A stretch of 52,382 bases of DNA, from positions 1 to 52,382 of the forward strand of contig JAOATF010000102.1 of NCBI GenBank assembly GCA_030158285.1. The letters run 5' to 3'. Under the pieces are notes generated by a model that ran no database searches, was not told the DNA's origin, and was given only the letters and a program-made list of their open reading frames with translations. This document shows positions 42,769 to 50,817 of this stretch, piece after piece; position 1 is the first letter of the stretch, and each line of letters opens with the position of its first letter. The position numbers and the translations under genes are program-made. The DNA is from Hyphomonadaceae bacterium (lineage in GTDB: Bacteria > Pseudomonadota > Alphaproteobacteria > Caulobacterales > Hyphomonadaceae).

Positions 42769-43050
42769 GTGACCCATTTCCTGCGCTCGGACAAAAAACC
42801 GGACGGGCACAAGCTGGAAGACCTGCTGGTGCAGCTGCGTGCTGACATCCTGCACCGCTGCGACGTGATCGCGGGCGATACGCGCCCGGAAGCGCTGCAG
42901 GTGCTGGCGAACAATGTGAAGATCCTCGGCCATCTGACCGATGCGATCAACGCCGCGATGGATTCGACCCGCGTGCTCGACCGCGCCTTCGGCCCCTCGC
43001 AGGCAGCGCAGGGCGGCCCGCCGCGCATCGGCAAGCCCGAAGCGGCTTAA
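42769..43050 (+). CDS. small conserved cytosolic protein, unknown function
   Basis: A 93-residue protein: THFLRSDKKPDGHKLEDLLV, helical QLRADILHRCDVIAGD and PEALQVLANNVKILGHLTDA, then a Gly/Pro/Ala-rich tail. Start GTG 42769 with GGGAGA six bases upstream; the upstream frame to 42325 overlaps the pterin dehydratase gene and is rejected. Single Cys in LHRCDV. I recognise no family. Stop shares TTAA with the convergent lipoprotein gene. Confidence 0.62.
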   Translation: MTHFLRSDKKPDGHKLEDLLVQLRADILHRCDVIAGDTRPEALQVLANNVKILGHLTDAINAAMDSTRVLDRAFGPSQAAQGGPPRIGKPEAA

Positions 43051-43595
43051 CCGGCCCCTGAGACGAAATAGAGCCACGCGCCATCCTCGGCGATGCCGAG
43101 GACATAGCCCGGCCATGGCTCGCCTGCCTTGATCGCAGCTGCCTTGCCCTCGCCCAGCAGGCGGTCGATGTCGCGCGCGACGGCGGGCGTGATGTCATTG
43201 CGCGCCAGCGTCGCCATGCGCGGCCAGATGAAGATGCGGCCCTGGTCCGTGTCGGAGACGGCGTAGGGCAACTCCAGCACCTTGCCGACCTGCGCCATCG
43301 GCCAGTCACCCGTGCGCAGCTTGAGATACCAGTAGTCCTGGTGGCGCATGCCCGCCCCATTGGAGCGGAAGCCCGGCGTCTCCTCGGCCATGCGCGCCAT
43401 GTCGCGATAGGAGCCGGTGGCGGAAATCTCGCGCAGGCGCTGGATGGTTGCCGTGACCGCTTCCGGCAGGGCCGGCTGGGCGTAGGCGATCTCGACCTCG
43501 GCCGCGCCGATGGGCTTGCCGTCAGGCGGCGCATCGCACCCCGCCACAAGCGGCAGGCTGAGAGCACACACCCCTATGCAAAGCGCGCGGCGCAT
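43047..43595 (-). CDS. lipoprotein, unknown function
   Basis: A 182-residue predicted lipoprotein (LPLVAGCDAPP). The mature domain contains LREISATGSYRDMARMAEET, RHQDYWYLKLRTGDWPMAQV and RIFIWPRMATLARNDITPAV, ending GYVLGIAEDGAWLYFVSG. The Tyr/Trp-rich strands resemble small periplasmic domains seen near pterin and HAD genes in related species, but I can assign no function. It shares the palindromic stop TTAA with the upstream convergent gene. Confidence 0.65.
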   Translation of the reverse strand: MRRALCIGVCALSLPLVAGCDAPPDGKPIGAAEVEIAYAQPALPEAVTATIQRLREISATGSYRDMARMAEETPGFRSNGAGMRHQDYWYLKLRTGDWPMAQVGKVLELPYAVSDTDQGRIFIWPRMATLARNDITPAVARDIDRLLGEGKAAAIKAGEPWPGYVLGIAEDGAWLYFVSGAG

Positions 43596-43678
43596 CGGCG
43601 GCAGCTACCCCTTTCCGGTCGCAGGGAACATGAACAGGGATCGCGCGGAGGCAAGCGAAATCGCCGCCGGGTAGAGTG

Positions 43679-44320
43679 CTAGAAGCTGAGGCCGACAGCC
43701 CTGGAGAGATCGGCGAGCAGCTGCGCCTCGGACGTGACCTTGATCGTGGTCATGCCCATCTCGCGCGCAGGCTTCAGGTTGATGCCGAGATCGTCGAGAT
43801 AGACGCACTCCCTAGGATCAACGCCGAGCGCATCGCACATCATGCGATAGATGCGCGGATCGGGCTTGCGCACGCCGGCCTTCGAGCTTTCGATCACATG
43901 GTCGAACTGGGCGAACACGTCGGCGATCTGCTCGGCCTTGTGGCTGGAGGAAGACATGCCCGCGCCCTTGCCCGTGGGGGCGTTGTTGGTGATGCAGCCA
44001 ACCTTGAAGCGGGCCTTGCACGCGAAGAAGGCGGCAACGACAGCGGGGCGCAGGTCGCCCGAGAGCAGCGCCAGCACGTCGGCGCCACGGATATCGTGGC
44101 CGAGGGCCGCGGCTTCTTCTGCGAACAGCTTGTCGAAGGTCGCGGCATCGACATCCGAGCGTTCGATCTTCGCCCAGGCGTTGGTGTCGGGGTTGATCGA
44201 GTTGATCTTGCGGATGATGTCGACCGGCAGGCCGCGCTCGCGCTCATAACGGTTGAAGGCGTCGAAGGGCGAGGTGGTGAACACGCCGCCGAAATCCCAG
44301 ATCACCGCCGCAATTGTCAT
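43679..44320 (-). CDS. HAD-IA family hydrolase
   Basis: A 213-residue cytosolic haloacid dehalogenase-type hydrolase. Motif I WDFGGVFTTSP has the nucleophile Asp9 but Gly where phosphatases usually have a second Asp, as in several DFGGV-type subfamilies. Motif II is GCITNN, motif III Lys is in SSKAGVRKPDPRIY, and motif IV is VYLDDLGINL. Substrate unknown; phosphatase or dehalogenase-like activity both possible. The longer frame upstream is out of family register. Confidence 0.85.
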   Translation of the reverse strand: MTIAAVIWDFGGVFTTSPFDAFNRYERERGLPVDIIRKINSINPDTNAWAKIERSDVDAATFDKLFAEEAAALGHDIRGADVLALLSGDLRPAVVAAFFACKARFKVGCITNNAPTGKGAGMSSSSHKAEQIADVFAQFDHVIESSKAGVRKPDPRIYRMMCDALGVDPRECVYLDDLGINLKPAREMGMTTIKVTSEAQLLADLSRAVGLSF

Positions 44321-44378
44321 GTCTCGCCGTCTCCTGAAGCCGGGTCGGGATAACGATGCATCGCCCCAAATGCAACGA

Positions 44379-44399
44379 CGCCTCCCTTGTGAGGAGGCG
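44379..44399 (-). terminator. stem-loop after the APC permease gene
   Basis: A 7-bp stem CGCCTCC / GGAGGCG with a 7-base loop lies 28 bases past the permease stop at 44427, followed on the minus strand by GTCGTTGCATTT. The T tract is weak, so intrinsic termination is probable but not certain. Confidence 0.5.
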
Positions 44400-44426
44400 C
44401 CGCCGTTTCGTCTTGAGAGGGCAGGA

Positions 44427-46043
44427 CTACTTCTTGCCCGTATCGTCGTTCTGGGTGCCCGCTGCAGCCAGGTCCGAGTTCGGCTCGTGGCCGGCAACGG
44501 TGATCCCTTTTGCAAGCTTTGAGTTCCACATGCCGTAGACGAAGTAGAACAGCGTTCCGATCGCGAGGTACGGGATGAAGAAGTTACGGGTGGCTTCGTG
44601 CGCCATCAGCGACATCACGAGCAGGAAGCACATCGACGCGCCAACGAGGGCGATGATGACGATCAGCCAGGTCGGCATCTTGAACGGACGGTGCAGGTCC
44701 GGACGTGCGAAGCGCAGGTAGATCACCGTCACGCAGATGAACATGAAGGCGATCAGCGTGCCGACGTTCGTGGTGTTGCCGAGGAAGTCGAGGCCCGTGA
44801 AGCCGGCAAAACCCGCCGCCACGAAGCCGACGACTACCGTATTGACCCACGGCGTCTTGTACTTGGGGTGGATCTTGGCGAACACGGGCGGCAGCAGGCC
44901 GTCGCGCGCCATGGTGTAGAAGATGCGGGTCTGGCCGTAGAGCAGGACCAGCATCACCGACGACAGGCCGGCGAACGCGCCGACTTTCACCAGGATGGCA
45001 AACCACGGCAGGCCCATCTGGTCGACCGCGAGGGCGATCGGGGCCGGGACGTTGAGCTCCTGGTACGGCACGATGCCGACGAGCACGGCGCAGGTGAGGA
45101 TGTAGAGGATCGTGCAGATGATGAGCGAGCCGAGGATGCCGATCGGCATGTCCCGGGCCGGGTTCTTCGCTTCGGCGCCGGCGGTCGAGACGGCCTCGAA
45201 ACCGATATAGGCGAAGAAGATCACCGAGGCGCCGGCGATCACGCCGCCGATGCCGTACTGCGAGGTGTTCTGGCCCGTGACGACGTTGCCGAGGGCCGTC
45301 CAGATCTGGCCGCCCATCGACATGTCCGTTCCGGGCGGGGCCGCGGGGACCTGGTCCGGGATCAGCGGCGACCACAGTTCCGGCCTCACATAGAAGATAC
45401 CGATGATGATGAAGGCGACCACGACCGTGACCTTGATGGCCACGACGATGTTGTTGACCCTGGCGGATTCCGAGACGCCGAAGATCAGCAGCGACGTGAC
45501 GGCGACGATGCCGAGCAGCGCCGGCAGGTTGACGACGCCCATGACTTTTTCGCCGGTCAGCGGATCAACCACTTCCACGCCCGGCGCGGCTGTCATCGCG
45601 GCGGGAATGTTGATGCCGAGGTCATGCATCAGGCTGACCGTGTAGCCCGACCAGCCGACCGCCACCGTCGAGGCGGCGACGCCGTATTCGAGCAGGAGCA
45701 GCACGCCCATGATCCAGGCGACGAACTCGCCCAGCGATGCGTAGGTGTAGGAATAGGCCGAGCCCGAGACCGGGATGGCGGCGGCAAGTTCAGAGTAGGC
45801 GAGCGCGACGAGCGCGCAGAGGAAGCCGACGATGACAAACGAGATCATGATGCCGGGGCCGGCGAATTCGGCGGCGGCCCTGCCCGTCAGCACGAAAATG
45901 CCGGTGCCGATGATGCAGCCGATGCCCAGCAGGACGAGGTTGATTGCGCCCAGCGACCGCTTGAGCTCCCCACCTTCGTGCTCGGCGTGCATCTGCTCGA
46001 CCGATTTTCGGGCGAAAAGCTGCCCGACGCCTCGTTTGGCCAT
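44427..46043 (-). CDS. APC family amino acid permease
   Basis: A 538-residue inner-membrane transporter with about twelve helices. APC signatures: LGIGCIIGTGIFVLTGRAA (helix 1 unwound site), AELAAAIPVSGSAYSYTYAS-type helix 3 region, GFEAVSTAGAEAKNPARDMP and ARDGLLPPVFAKIHPKYKTP. It resembles YfnA/cationic amino acid transporters, which import amino acids by proton symport; the substrate is not fixed by sequence. GGAGGG precedes ATG 46043. No regulator is adjacent. Confidence 0.92.
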   Translation of the reverse strand: MAKRGVGQLFARKSVEQMHAEHEGGELKRSLGAINLVLLGIGCIIGTGIFVLTGRAAAEFAGPGIMISFVIVGFLCALVALAYSELAAAIPVSGSAYSYTYASLGEFVAWIMGVLLLLEYGVAASTVAVGWSGYTVSLMHDLGINIPAAMTAAPGVEVVDPLTGEKVMGVVNLPALLGIVAVTSLLIFGVSESARVNNIVVAIKVTVVVAFIIIGIFYVRPELWSPLIPDQVPAAPPGTDMSMGGQIWTALGNVVTGQNTSQYGIGGVIAGASVIFFAYIGFEAVSTAGAEAKNPARDMPIGILGSLIICTILYILTCAVLVGIVPYQELNVPAPIALAVDQMGLPWFAILVKVGAFAGLSSVMLVLLYGQTRIFYTMARDGLLPPVFAKIHPKYKTPWVNTVVVGFVAAGFAGFTGLDFLGNTTNVGTLIAFMFICVTVIYLRFARPDLHRPFKMPTWLIVIIALVGASMCFLLVMSLMAHEATRNFFIPYLAIGTLFYFVYGMWNSKLAKGITVAGHEPNSDLAAAGTQNDDTGKK

Positions 46044-46194
46044 ACGATAATCCCTCCGCCGCGAGGCCTCCCCGGGCCCGCCAGTTGTTGGCCGGACGTT
46101 AGCCAGCCCGGCCGGTGGCCGCAACTGTGCGCGTTAGGGAGCGGGGGATGAAATGTTTTGCTGCCGTGCAGCGCACGGAAAGCAGCTATCTTGC

Positions 46195-46695
46195 TCAGAT
46201 ATCAATCGTTCCGGGGTCACTCGCCCGCCGAAATGCTCCCTGGTAGCGGGGGTCGTCGCGGCGGCGGCGGTCGGGTCCGAAATAGTCGGCGCAGCTGACG
46301 AAGGGGCGGCGGCGCTCGATCACGGCGTTGACCCGGTTGGCCATGTCGACCGCCCGGACCGGTTTCACCAGGAATTCGTCGACCCCGGCATTGATGGCGT
46401 CGAGCACCCGGCTGCGCTCGGAATAGGCGGTGATCATGACAATCGGCAGGTATTTGTTGGGGCTGTCGGGATCGCGGCGGATGCGGCGGCAGAACTCGAT
46501 GCCGTCCTGCCCGCCCAGCTTGAAATCGACGAAGGCGATGTCGATGTCGCCAGCAGCCATCAGGGCGTAGGCCTCGTTGCAGTCGGCGGCTTCCTCGATC
46601 CGCCGCACGCCAAAGCCCGTCAGGATCACGCGCAGCAGGCCGCGCATGTGGGCGTTGTCGTCGAGGATCAGCGCAACAACGCTTTCCAGACTCAT
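46195..46695 (-). CDS. single-domain response regulator
   Basis: A 166-residue receiver protein with the acidic pair in LILDDNAHMR, phosphorylation site Asp57 in IAFVDFKLGGQDG, Thr/Ser in VMITAYSERSR and Lys in FLVKPV. After the receiver comes a short tail ending YFGPDRRRRDDPRY, a motif common in alphaproteobacterial stand-alone receivers. No output domain, so it probably acts by protein contact. MSLES at 46695 is the likely start; the 328-base gap to hldE contains two 12-base direct repeats. Confidence 0.85.
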   Translation of the reverse strand: MSLESVVALILDDNAHMRGLLRVILTGFGVRRIEEAADCNEAYALMAAGDIDIAFVDFKLGGQDGIEFCRRIRRDPDSPNKYLPIVMITAYSERSRVLDAINAGVDEFLVKPVRAVDMANRVNAVIERRRPFVSCADYFGPDRRRRDDPRYQGAFRRASDPGTIDI

Positions 46696-46766
46696 GCCTG
46701 TGCCAGACTCACGCGTGATCGTTCCAAAGCCGCCCCCGCTGGCCTGCGCCCGGTCTTGTTGGCCGG

Positions 46767-46868
46767 GAAACAAGATCACCCACTTCCCAGACGGGAGATC
46801 AACTTTATTTTGGCGGCCGGGTCTAGACTGTTCACCAACCAATACAAGGCCAAATCGAAACAAGATCA
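46767..46868. promoter_or_regulatory. AT-rich intergenic region with direct repeats GAAACAAGATCA
   Basis: The gap 46696-47023 between the divergent response-regulator and hldE genes has no gene I can see. It contains GAAACAAGATCA at 46767-46778 and again at 46857-46868, and a weak hairpin TCTTGTT..AACAAGA around the first copy. The local AT content (46800-46905) is high against the GC-rich chromosome, consistent with promoters facing both ways and a repeated operator. Confidence 0.4.
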
Positions 46869-47023
46869 GACTCTTCTTGATTTGATAGTTAGCTAATTAA
46901 TGCTGTGGAGCGCTAGATGAAGCTGCAGTTTGTCTTGCGCGAGACAGGGCCTGACGATCGCCGCGCCTTTGGCTAGACAGGCCCCAGAATGAGGCATGCA
47001 CGCGCCGCAACGAAGGACAGCCG

Positions 47024-48484
47024 TTGACCCCGACCCAGGAGCATATCCGCCAGCTGGCCCGTGGCCGCGTTCTCGTCATCGGGGACGTGATGGTGGACCA
47101 CTACGTGACGGGCCGGGTCTCGCGCGTGTCGGACGAGGCCCCCGTGCCGATCGTGCATGTCAGCGATGAACGCTGGACGGCGGGCGGCGCGGCCAACGTG
47201 GCCGCCAACATCGCGGCCCTCGGCGGCAAGGCGCTGCTCGCCGGCGTCACCGGCACGGACCCGGCCGCCTCGACGCTGGCGGGCATCATCGGCGCGATAG
47301 GCGGCGCGGTGGAGGCGCATCTGGTTGCGGACGCCGCGCGGCCGACGACGATCAAGACGCGCTATATGGGCGGGCAGCACCAGATCGTGCGGGTGGACCG
47401 CGAACAGGGCGGCCCGGTTTCGCGCGGCACCGAGGACCGGCTGATCGACCTTGTCGCCGACCTCGCCGATGAGTGCGACGCGATCATGATTTCGGACTAT
47501 GCGAAGGGCGCGCTTACGGATCGCGTGCTTACGGCGGTGATGGAGCATGGCGCGCGCGCAGGCGTGCCGGTGATCGTCGATCCCAAGCGGGCCGACTGGA
47601 GCGCCTATCGCGGGGCAGCCTTCATCACGCCGAACCGCAAGGAGTTGATGCTTGCCGTGCATGCGCCGTGCAGCAATGATGGCGAGTGCGGCACAGCCGC
47701 GGCGATCGCGATCTCCCAGACCGGCGCGGCGATCCTTCTGACGCGATCCGAACAGGGCATGTCGCTGTTTGCGGACAGCAAAGCGCCGGTGCATCTGGCC
47801 GCCAAGGCGCGCGAGGTGTTCGACGTTTCGGGCGCGGGCGACACCGTGGCGGCGACCGTTGCGCTGGGTATCGCCAGCGGACTTGCGCCGGAGATGGCGA
47901 TGCAGCTGGCCAACATCGCAGCCGGCGTCGTGGTCGCCAAGCGCGGCACGGCCACCCCCTCTCCGGCTGAGCTTCTGGCCGAGATCGAGGCGGGCCATCG
48001 CGCGCTCGTCACAACGCCGGGCGCGATCAGCCTCGAGGCGGCACAGGCGCTGCGCCAGCAATGGGCGCGCGAGGGGCTGAGCGTGGGCTTCACCAATGGC
48101 TGTTTCGACATTCTCCATGCGGGCCACGTCGCCCTGCTGCGCGAGGCCGCGAACGCATGCGACCGGCTGGTGGTGGCGTTGAATACGGACGCCTCGGTGA
48201 GCGTGCTGAAGGGACCTAGCCGGCCGGTGCAGGCGGAACATGTGCGGGCTGCCGTGATGGCGGCGGTGAAGGGCGTCGATGCCGTAATCCTGTTCGGCGA
48301 GCAGACGCCGCTGGAAGCGATCCAGGCGCTGGAGCCGGACGTGCTGATCAAGGGCGCGGACTATGCCGAGGACCAGATCGTGGGCGCCGACATCGTACGG
48401 GCGCGCGGGGGACGGATCGTCCGGGCGCAGCTGATGGAGGGGCAATCCACCACCAGGGTTATCGAGCGGTCGCGGAAGCCCTGA
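47024..48484 (+). CDS. hldE: bifunctional heptose 7-phosphate kinase / heptose 1-phosphate adenylyltransferase
   Basis: A 486-residue enzyme making ADP-heptose precursor for the lipopolysaccharide core. The N-terminal ribokinase-like kinase (to about 325) has VIGDVMVDHYVTGRVSR, GGAANVAANIAALGG, the ATP/catalytic region FDVSGAGDTVAATVALG. The C-terminal nucleotidyltransferase has GFTNGCFDILHAGHVALLRE (HxGH), and ends with ISTTRVIER-type QSTTRVIERS. TTG 47024 with AAGGA eight bases upstream is chosen. It begins a polysaccharide-related block of same-strand genes. Confidence 0.95.
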   Translation: MTPTQEHIRQLARGRVLVIGDVMVDHYVTGRVSRVSDEAPVPIVHVSDERWTAGGAANVAANIAALGGKALLAGVTGTDPAASTLAGIIGAIGGAVEAHLVADAARPTTIKTRYMGGQHQIVRVDREQGGPVSRGTEDRLIDLVADLADECDAIMISDYAKGALTDRVLTAVMEHGARAGVPVIVDPKRADWSAYRGAAFITPNRKELMLAVHAPCSNDGECGTAAAIAISQTGAAILLTRSEQGMSLFADSKAPVHLAAKAREVFDVSGAGDTVAATVALGIASGLAPEMAMQLANIAAGVVVAKRGTATPSPAELLAEIEAGHRALVTTPGAISLEAAQALRQQWAREGLSVGFTNGCFDILHAGHVALLREAANACDRLVVALNTDASVSVLKGPSRPVQAEHVRAAVMAAVKGVDAVILFGEQTPLEAIQALEPDVLIKGADYAEDQIVGADIVRARGGRIVRAQLMEGQSTTRVIERSRKP

Positions 48485-48539
48485 GGCGTTCAGGGCGTAA
48501 AAGCTTCCCTAATCTCGCTGTGGCAGGGTGGTTGCGATC

Positions 48540-49868
48540 ATGACCGGGCCATTCCATCCAGACAGCACGCTGACCTCGTGGGGGCGCGTCATCCGCGCGC
48601 CGCACCGCGTGGCGCGGCCGCGCTTTGGCGACGAGGTGGCGGACCTCGTGACGGCGTTCTCGCCAGAGCAGCCCGGCCTCGCCATCGGCCTGCGCCGGTC
48701 CTATGGCGACAGCAATCTCAACCCGGACGGCCGCGTCATCGACATGACGGCGCTGGACCGGATCATCGCGTTCGATCCCGCGACCGGCGTGATGCGCGCC
48801 GAGGCTGGCCTGTCGCTGAGCCAGGCGCTGCAGGTTCTCGTGCCGGCGGGCTGGTTCCTGCCGACGACGCCAGGATCCCGGTTCGTGACGCTGGGCGGCG
48901 CGGTCGCAAACGATGTCCACGGAAAGAACCATCACGCGGCGGGGACGTTCGGCGCTTCGGTGACGCGGCTGATGGTGTTGCGCACCGATGGCAGCGCAAG
49001 GGAGATCGCGCCCGGTGATCCGCTTTTTCATGCGACGATCGGCGGGCTTGGCCTTACCGGCGTGATTGCGTGGGTGGAGTTTCGTGCAACGCCGATTCCG
49101 TCGGCGTATCTCGATGGCGAAGATGCGGAGTTCACCCGCGTTGAGGACTATTTCGACATTGCCGCGGAGAAGAAGACCAGCTTCGAGCACACAATGGCGT
49201 GGGTCGACTGCTCGAAGAGCGGATCGCAGCTTGGGCGCGGGATCCTCTCCTCCGCCAACTGGTATGCGCATGGCACGCTGGAACCGCACCGCGAACAGCC
49301 GCGACGCAAGGTGCCGGTTGAAGCGCCGGGCTTTGCGCTCAATGCGCTGACCGTGCGGGCGTTCAACAGCGTTCGGCATGAACTGAAGTCGATGCGCACA
49401 GGGCCGTACCGCACGCATTACGAGCCCTTCCTTTATCCGCTGGACGGGATCGCCAACTGGAACCGGCTCTATGGCGCAAAGGGCTTCTACCAGTACCAGT
49501 GCGTGCTGCCGCCCGCGACGGCGCGCGATGGCACGGTGGAATTGCTGCGGACAATCGCGGCCTCTGGACAGGGCTCGCCGCTGGCCGTGCTGAAGGATTT
49601 CGGGGCGAATCCGCCGGTGGGGATGCTGTCCTTCCCGATGGAAGGGACCACGCTGGCGCTGGATTTCCGTAACCAGGGGAGCCGGACCCTTGATCTCATG
49701 GCCGATCTCGACCGGATCGTGCTGCAGGCGGGCGGACGGCTCTATCCGGCCAAGGATGGACGGATTTCCGCGCAGATGTTCCGGGCCGGGTTTCCGAAAT
49801 GGCAGGATTTCCGTGCCTATATCGATCCGGGCCTGTCTTCGGGCTTCTGGAGACGGGTGTCGGCCTGA
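48540..49868 (+). CDS. FAD oxidase/oxidoreductase, DprE1-like
   Basis: A 442-residue FAD enzyme of the vanillyl-alcohol oxidase fold closest to DprE1, the decaprenylphosphoryl-ribose 2'-oxidase of mycobacterial arabinan synthesis. The FAD loop GSRFVTLGGAVANDVHGKNH and AGTFGASVTRLMVL matches DprE1 closely; the C-terminal GGRLYPAKDGR keeps the active-site Lys (here Lys405). The position of the drug-reactive Cys of the mycobacterial enzyme is Ala373 in TTLALDFR. It overlaps the next gene as TGATG, the DprE1-DprE2 pairing. An in-frame GTG at 48528 is a weaker start. Confidence 0.85.
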   Translation: MTGPFHPDSTLTSWGRVIRAPHRVARPRFGDEVADLVTAFSPEQPGLAIGLRRSYGDSNLNPDGRVIDMTALDRIIAFDPATGVMRAEAGLSLSQALQVLVPAGWFLPTTPGSRFVTLGGAVANDVHGKNHHAAGTFGASVTRLMVLRTDGSAREIAPGDPLFHATIGGLGLTGVIAWVEFRATPIPSAYLDGEDAEFTRVEDYFDIAAEKKTSFEHTMAWVDCSKSGSQLGRGILSSANWYAHGTLEPHREQPRRKVPVEAPGFALNALTVRAFNSVRHELKSMRTGPYRTHYEPFLYPLDGIANWNRLYGAKGFYQYQCVLPPATARDGTVELLRTIAASGQGSPLAVLKDFGANPPVGMLSFPMEGTTLALDFRNQGSRTLDLMADLDRIVLQAGGRLYPAKDGRISAQMFRAGFPKWQDFRAYIDPGLSSGFWRRVSA

Positions 49869-50671
49869 TGGACGGATCGGTGGGGACAGTGCAGCCGCAA
49901 TCGGAAATTTCGCAGGGCGTGAAGGCGTCCAACCGCGTCGTCATCCTTGGCGCGCTGTCGGCCATCGCCATGGCGACGGCCCGGATCTACGCGAAGGAGC
50001 GCGCGGCGCTTGTTCTCGTCGGCCGCAATGAGGATCGCCTGAAGGCGCTAGCGGCGGACCTGAAGGCGCGCGGCGCCGTGCAGGTGCATGTGGCCGCCAT
50101 GGACCTCGAGGCGGAAGCCGCACGCGCCGAGCAGCATCTGGGCGACTGGTCCGCGCTGATGGGCGGCGTCGACCATGTGCATGTGGTTTACGGCTATCTC
50201 GGCACGCAGGCCGGCGCATCGGCCGAGCCGGCCGAGCTGTCGCGCATCGTGACCTCGAATTTCACCTCGGCCGTGCACTGGTGCGAGGCGACGGCGAACG
50301 TGCTGCGCAAGCAGACGCATGGGTCGCTGGTGGCGGTGTCGTCGGTCGCGGGCGACCGGGGACGGCAGTCGAACTATGCCTATGGCGCCGCCAAGGGCGG
50401 CATCGCGCTGTTCGTGCAGGGCATCGCGCATTCGCTGGCCGGGACAGGCGCGCGAGCCGTGGCGGTGAAGCCCGGCTTCGTCGATACGCCGATGACGGAC
50501 GGGCTGAAAAAAGGCGGCGCGATGTGGGCGACCGCCGACCAGGTCGGCAAGGCGCTGCGCAAGGCTGCCGACACCGGCGGGCCGATCCAGTACGCGCCGG
50601 GCAAGTGGCGGCTGGTGATGGCGATTATCCGGTCCGTGCCGGCTTTCGTCTTCCACAAGACCAAGCTCTGA
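49868..50671 (+). CDS. short-chain dehydrogenase, DprE2-like
   Basis: A 267-residue SDR probably completing the epimerisation begun by the DprE1-like protein, reducing the 2'-keto sugar to the arabino form. The cofactor loop is ILGALSAIAMATARIYAKE, as in DprE2-type enzymes, and the catalytic set is Ser in VAVSSVAGDRG and Tyr-Lys in NYAYGAAKGG. KPGFVDTPMTDGLKKGGAMW follows. TGATG overlap with the upstream gene indicates a functional pair. The lipid-linked substrate in this organism is inferred, not shown. Confidence 0.82.
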   Translation: MDGSVGTVQPQSEISQGVKASNRVVILGALSAIAMATARIYAKERAALVLVGRNEDRLKALAADLKARGAVQVHVAAMDLEAEAARAEQHLGDWSALMGGVDHVHVVYGYLGTQAGASAEPAELSRIVTSNFTSAVHWCEATANVLRKQTHGSLVAVSSVAGDRGRQSNYAYGAAKGGIALFVQGIAHSLAGTGARAVAVKPGFVDTPMTDGLKKGGAMWATADQVGKALRKAADTGGPIQYAPGKWRLVMAIIRSVPAFVFHKTKL

Positions 50672-50746
50672 CGCCTTAACCTTTCCATTCCTGCCCAAAA
50701 TGACAGTTTCAGTGCGCCCAGCCGACGCAGGCGCGCGCCTTGCGGC

Positions 50747-50776
50747 TTGACTTTGGGGGGTAGGCCGCCGCTAAGC
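50747..50776 (+). promoter_or_regulatory. promoter ahead of ugd
   Basis: TTGACTT at 50747 and GCTAAGC at 50770 resemble the Caulobacter housekeeping promoter elements (TTGACgS and GCTANAWC), with 16 bases between them. Transcription would start about 35 bases before ATG 50818, so ugd can be expressed separately from the DprE-like pair. Confidence 0.5.
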
Positions 50777-50817
50777 CTGCTGGCGGGCGATGCGCCTGGA
50801 CCATGCTGGAGTGCGCC

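Noticed and set aside
44598-46151. 517-residue frame antisense to the APC permease
   Set aside because: Asp/His/Arg-rich shadow; the permease helices are on the other strand.
46973-48445. 490-residue frame antisense to hldE
   Set aside because: Shadow of a well-conserved gene.
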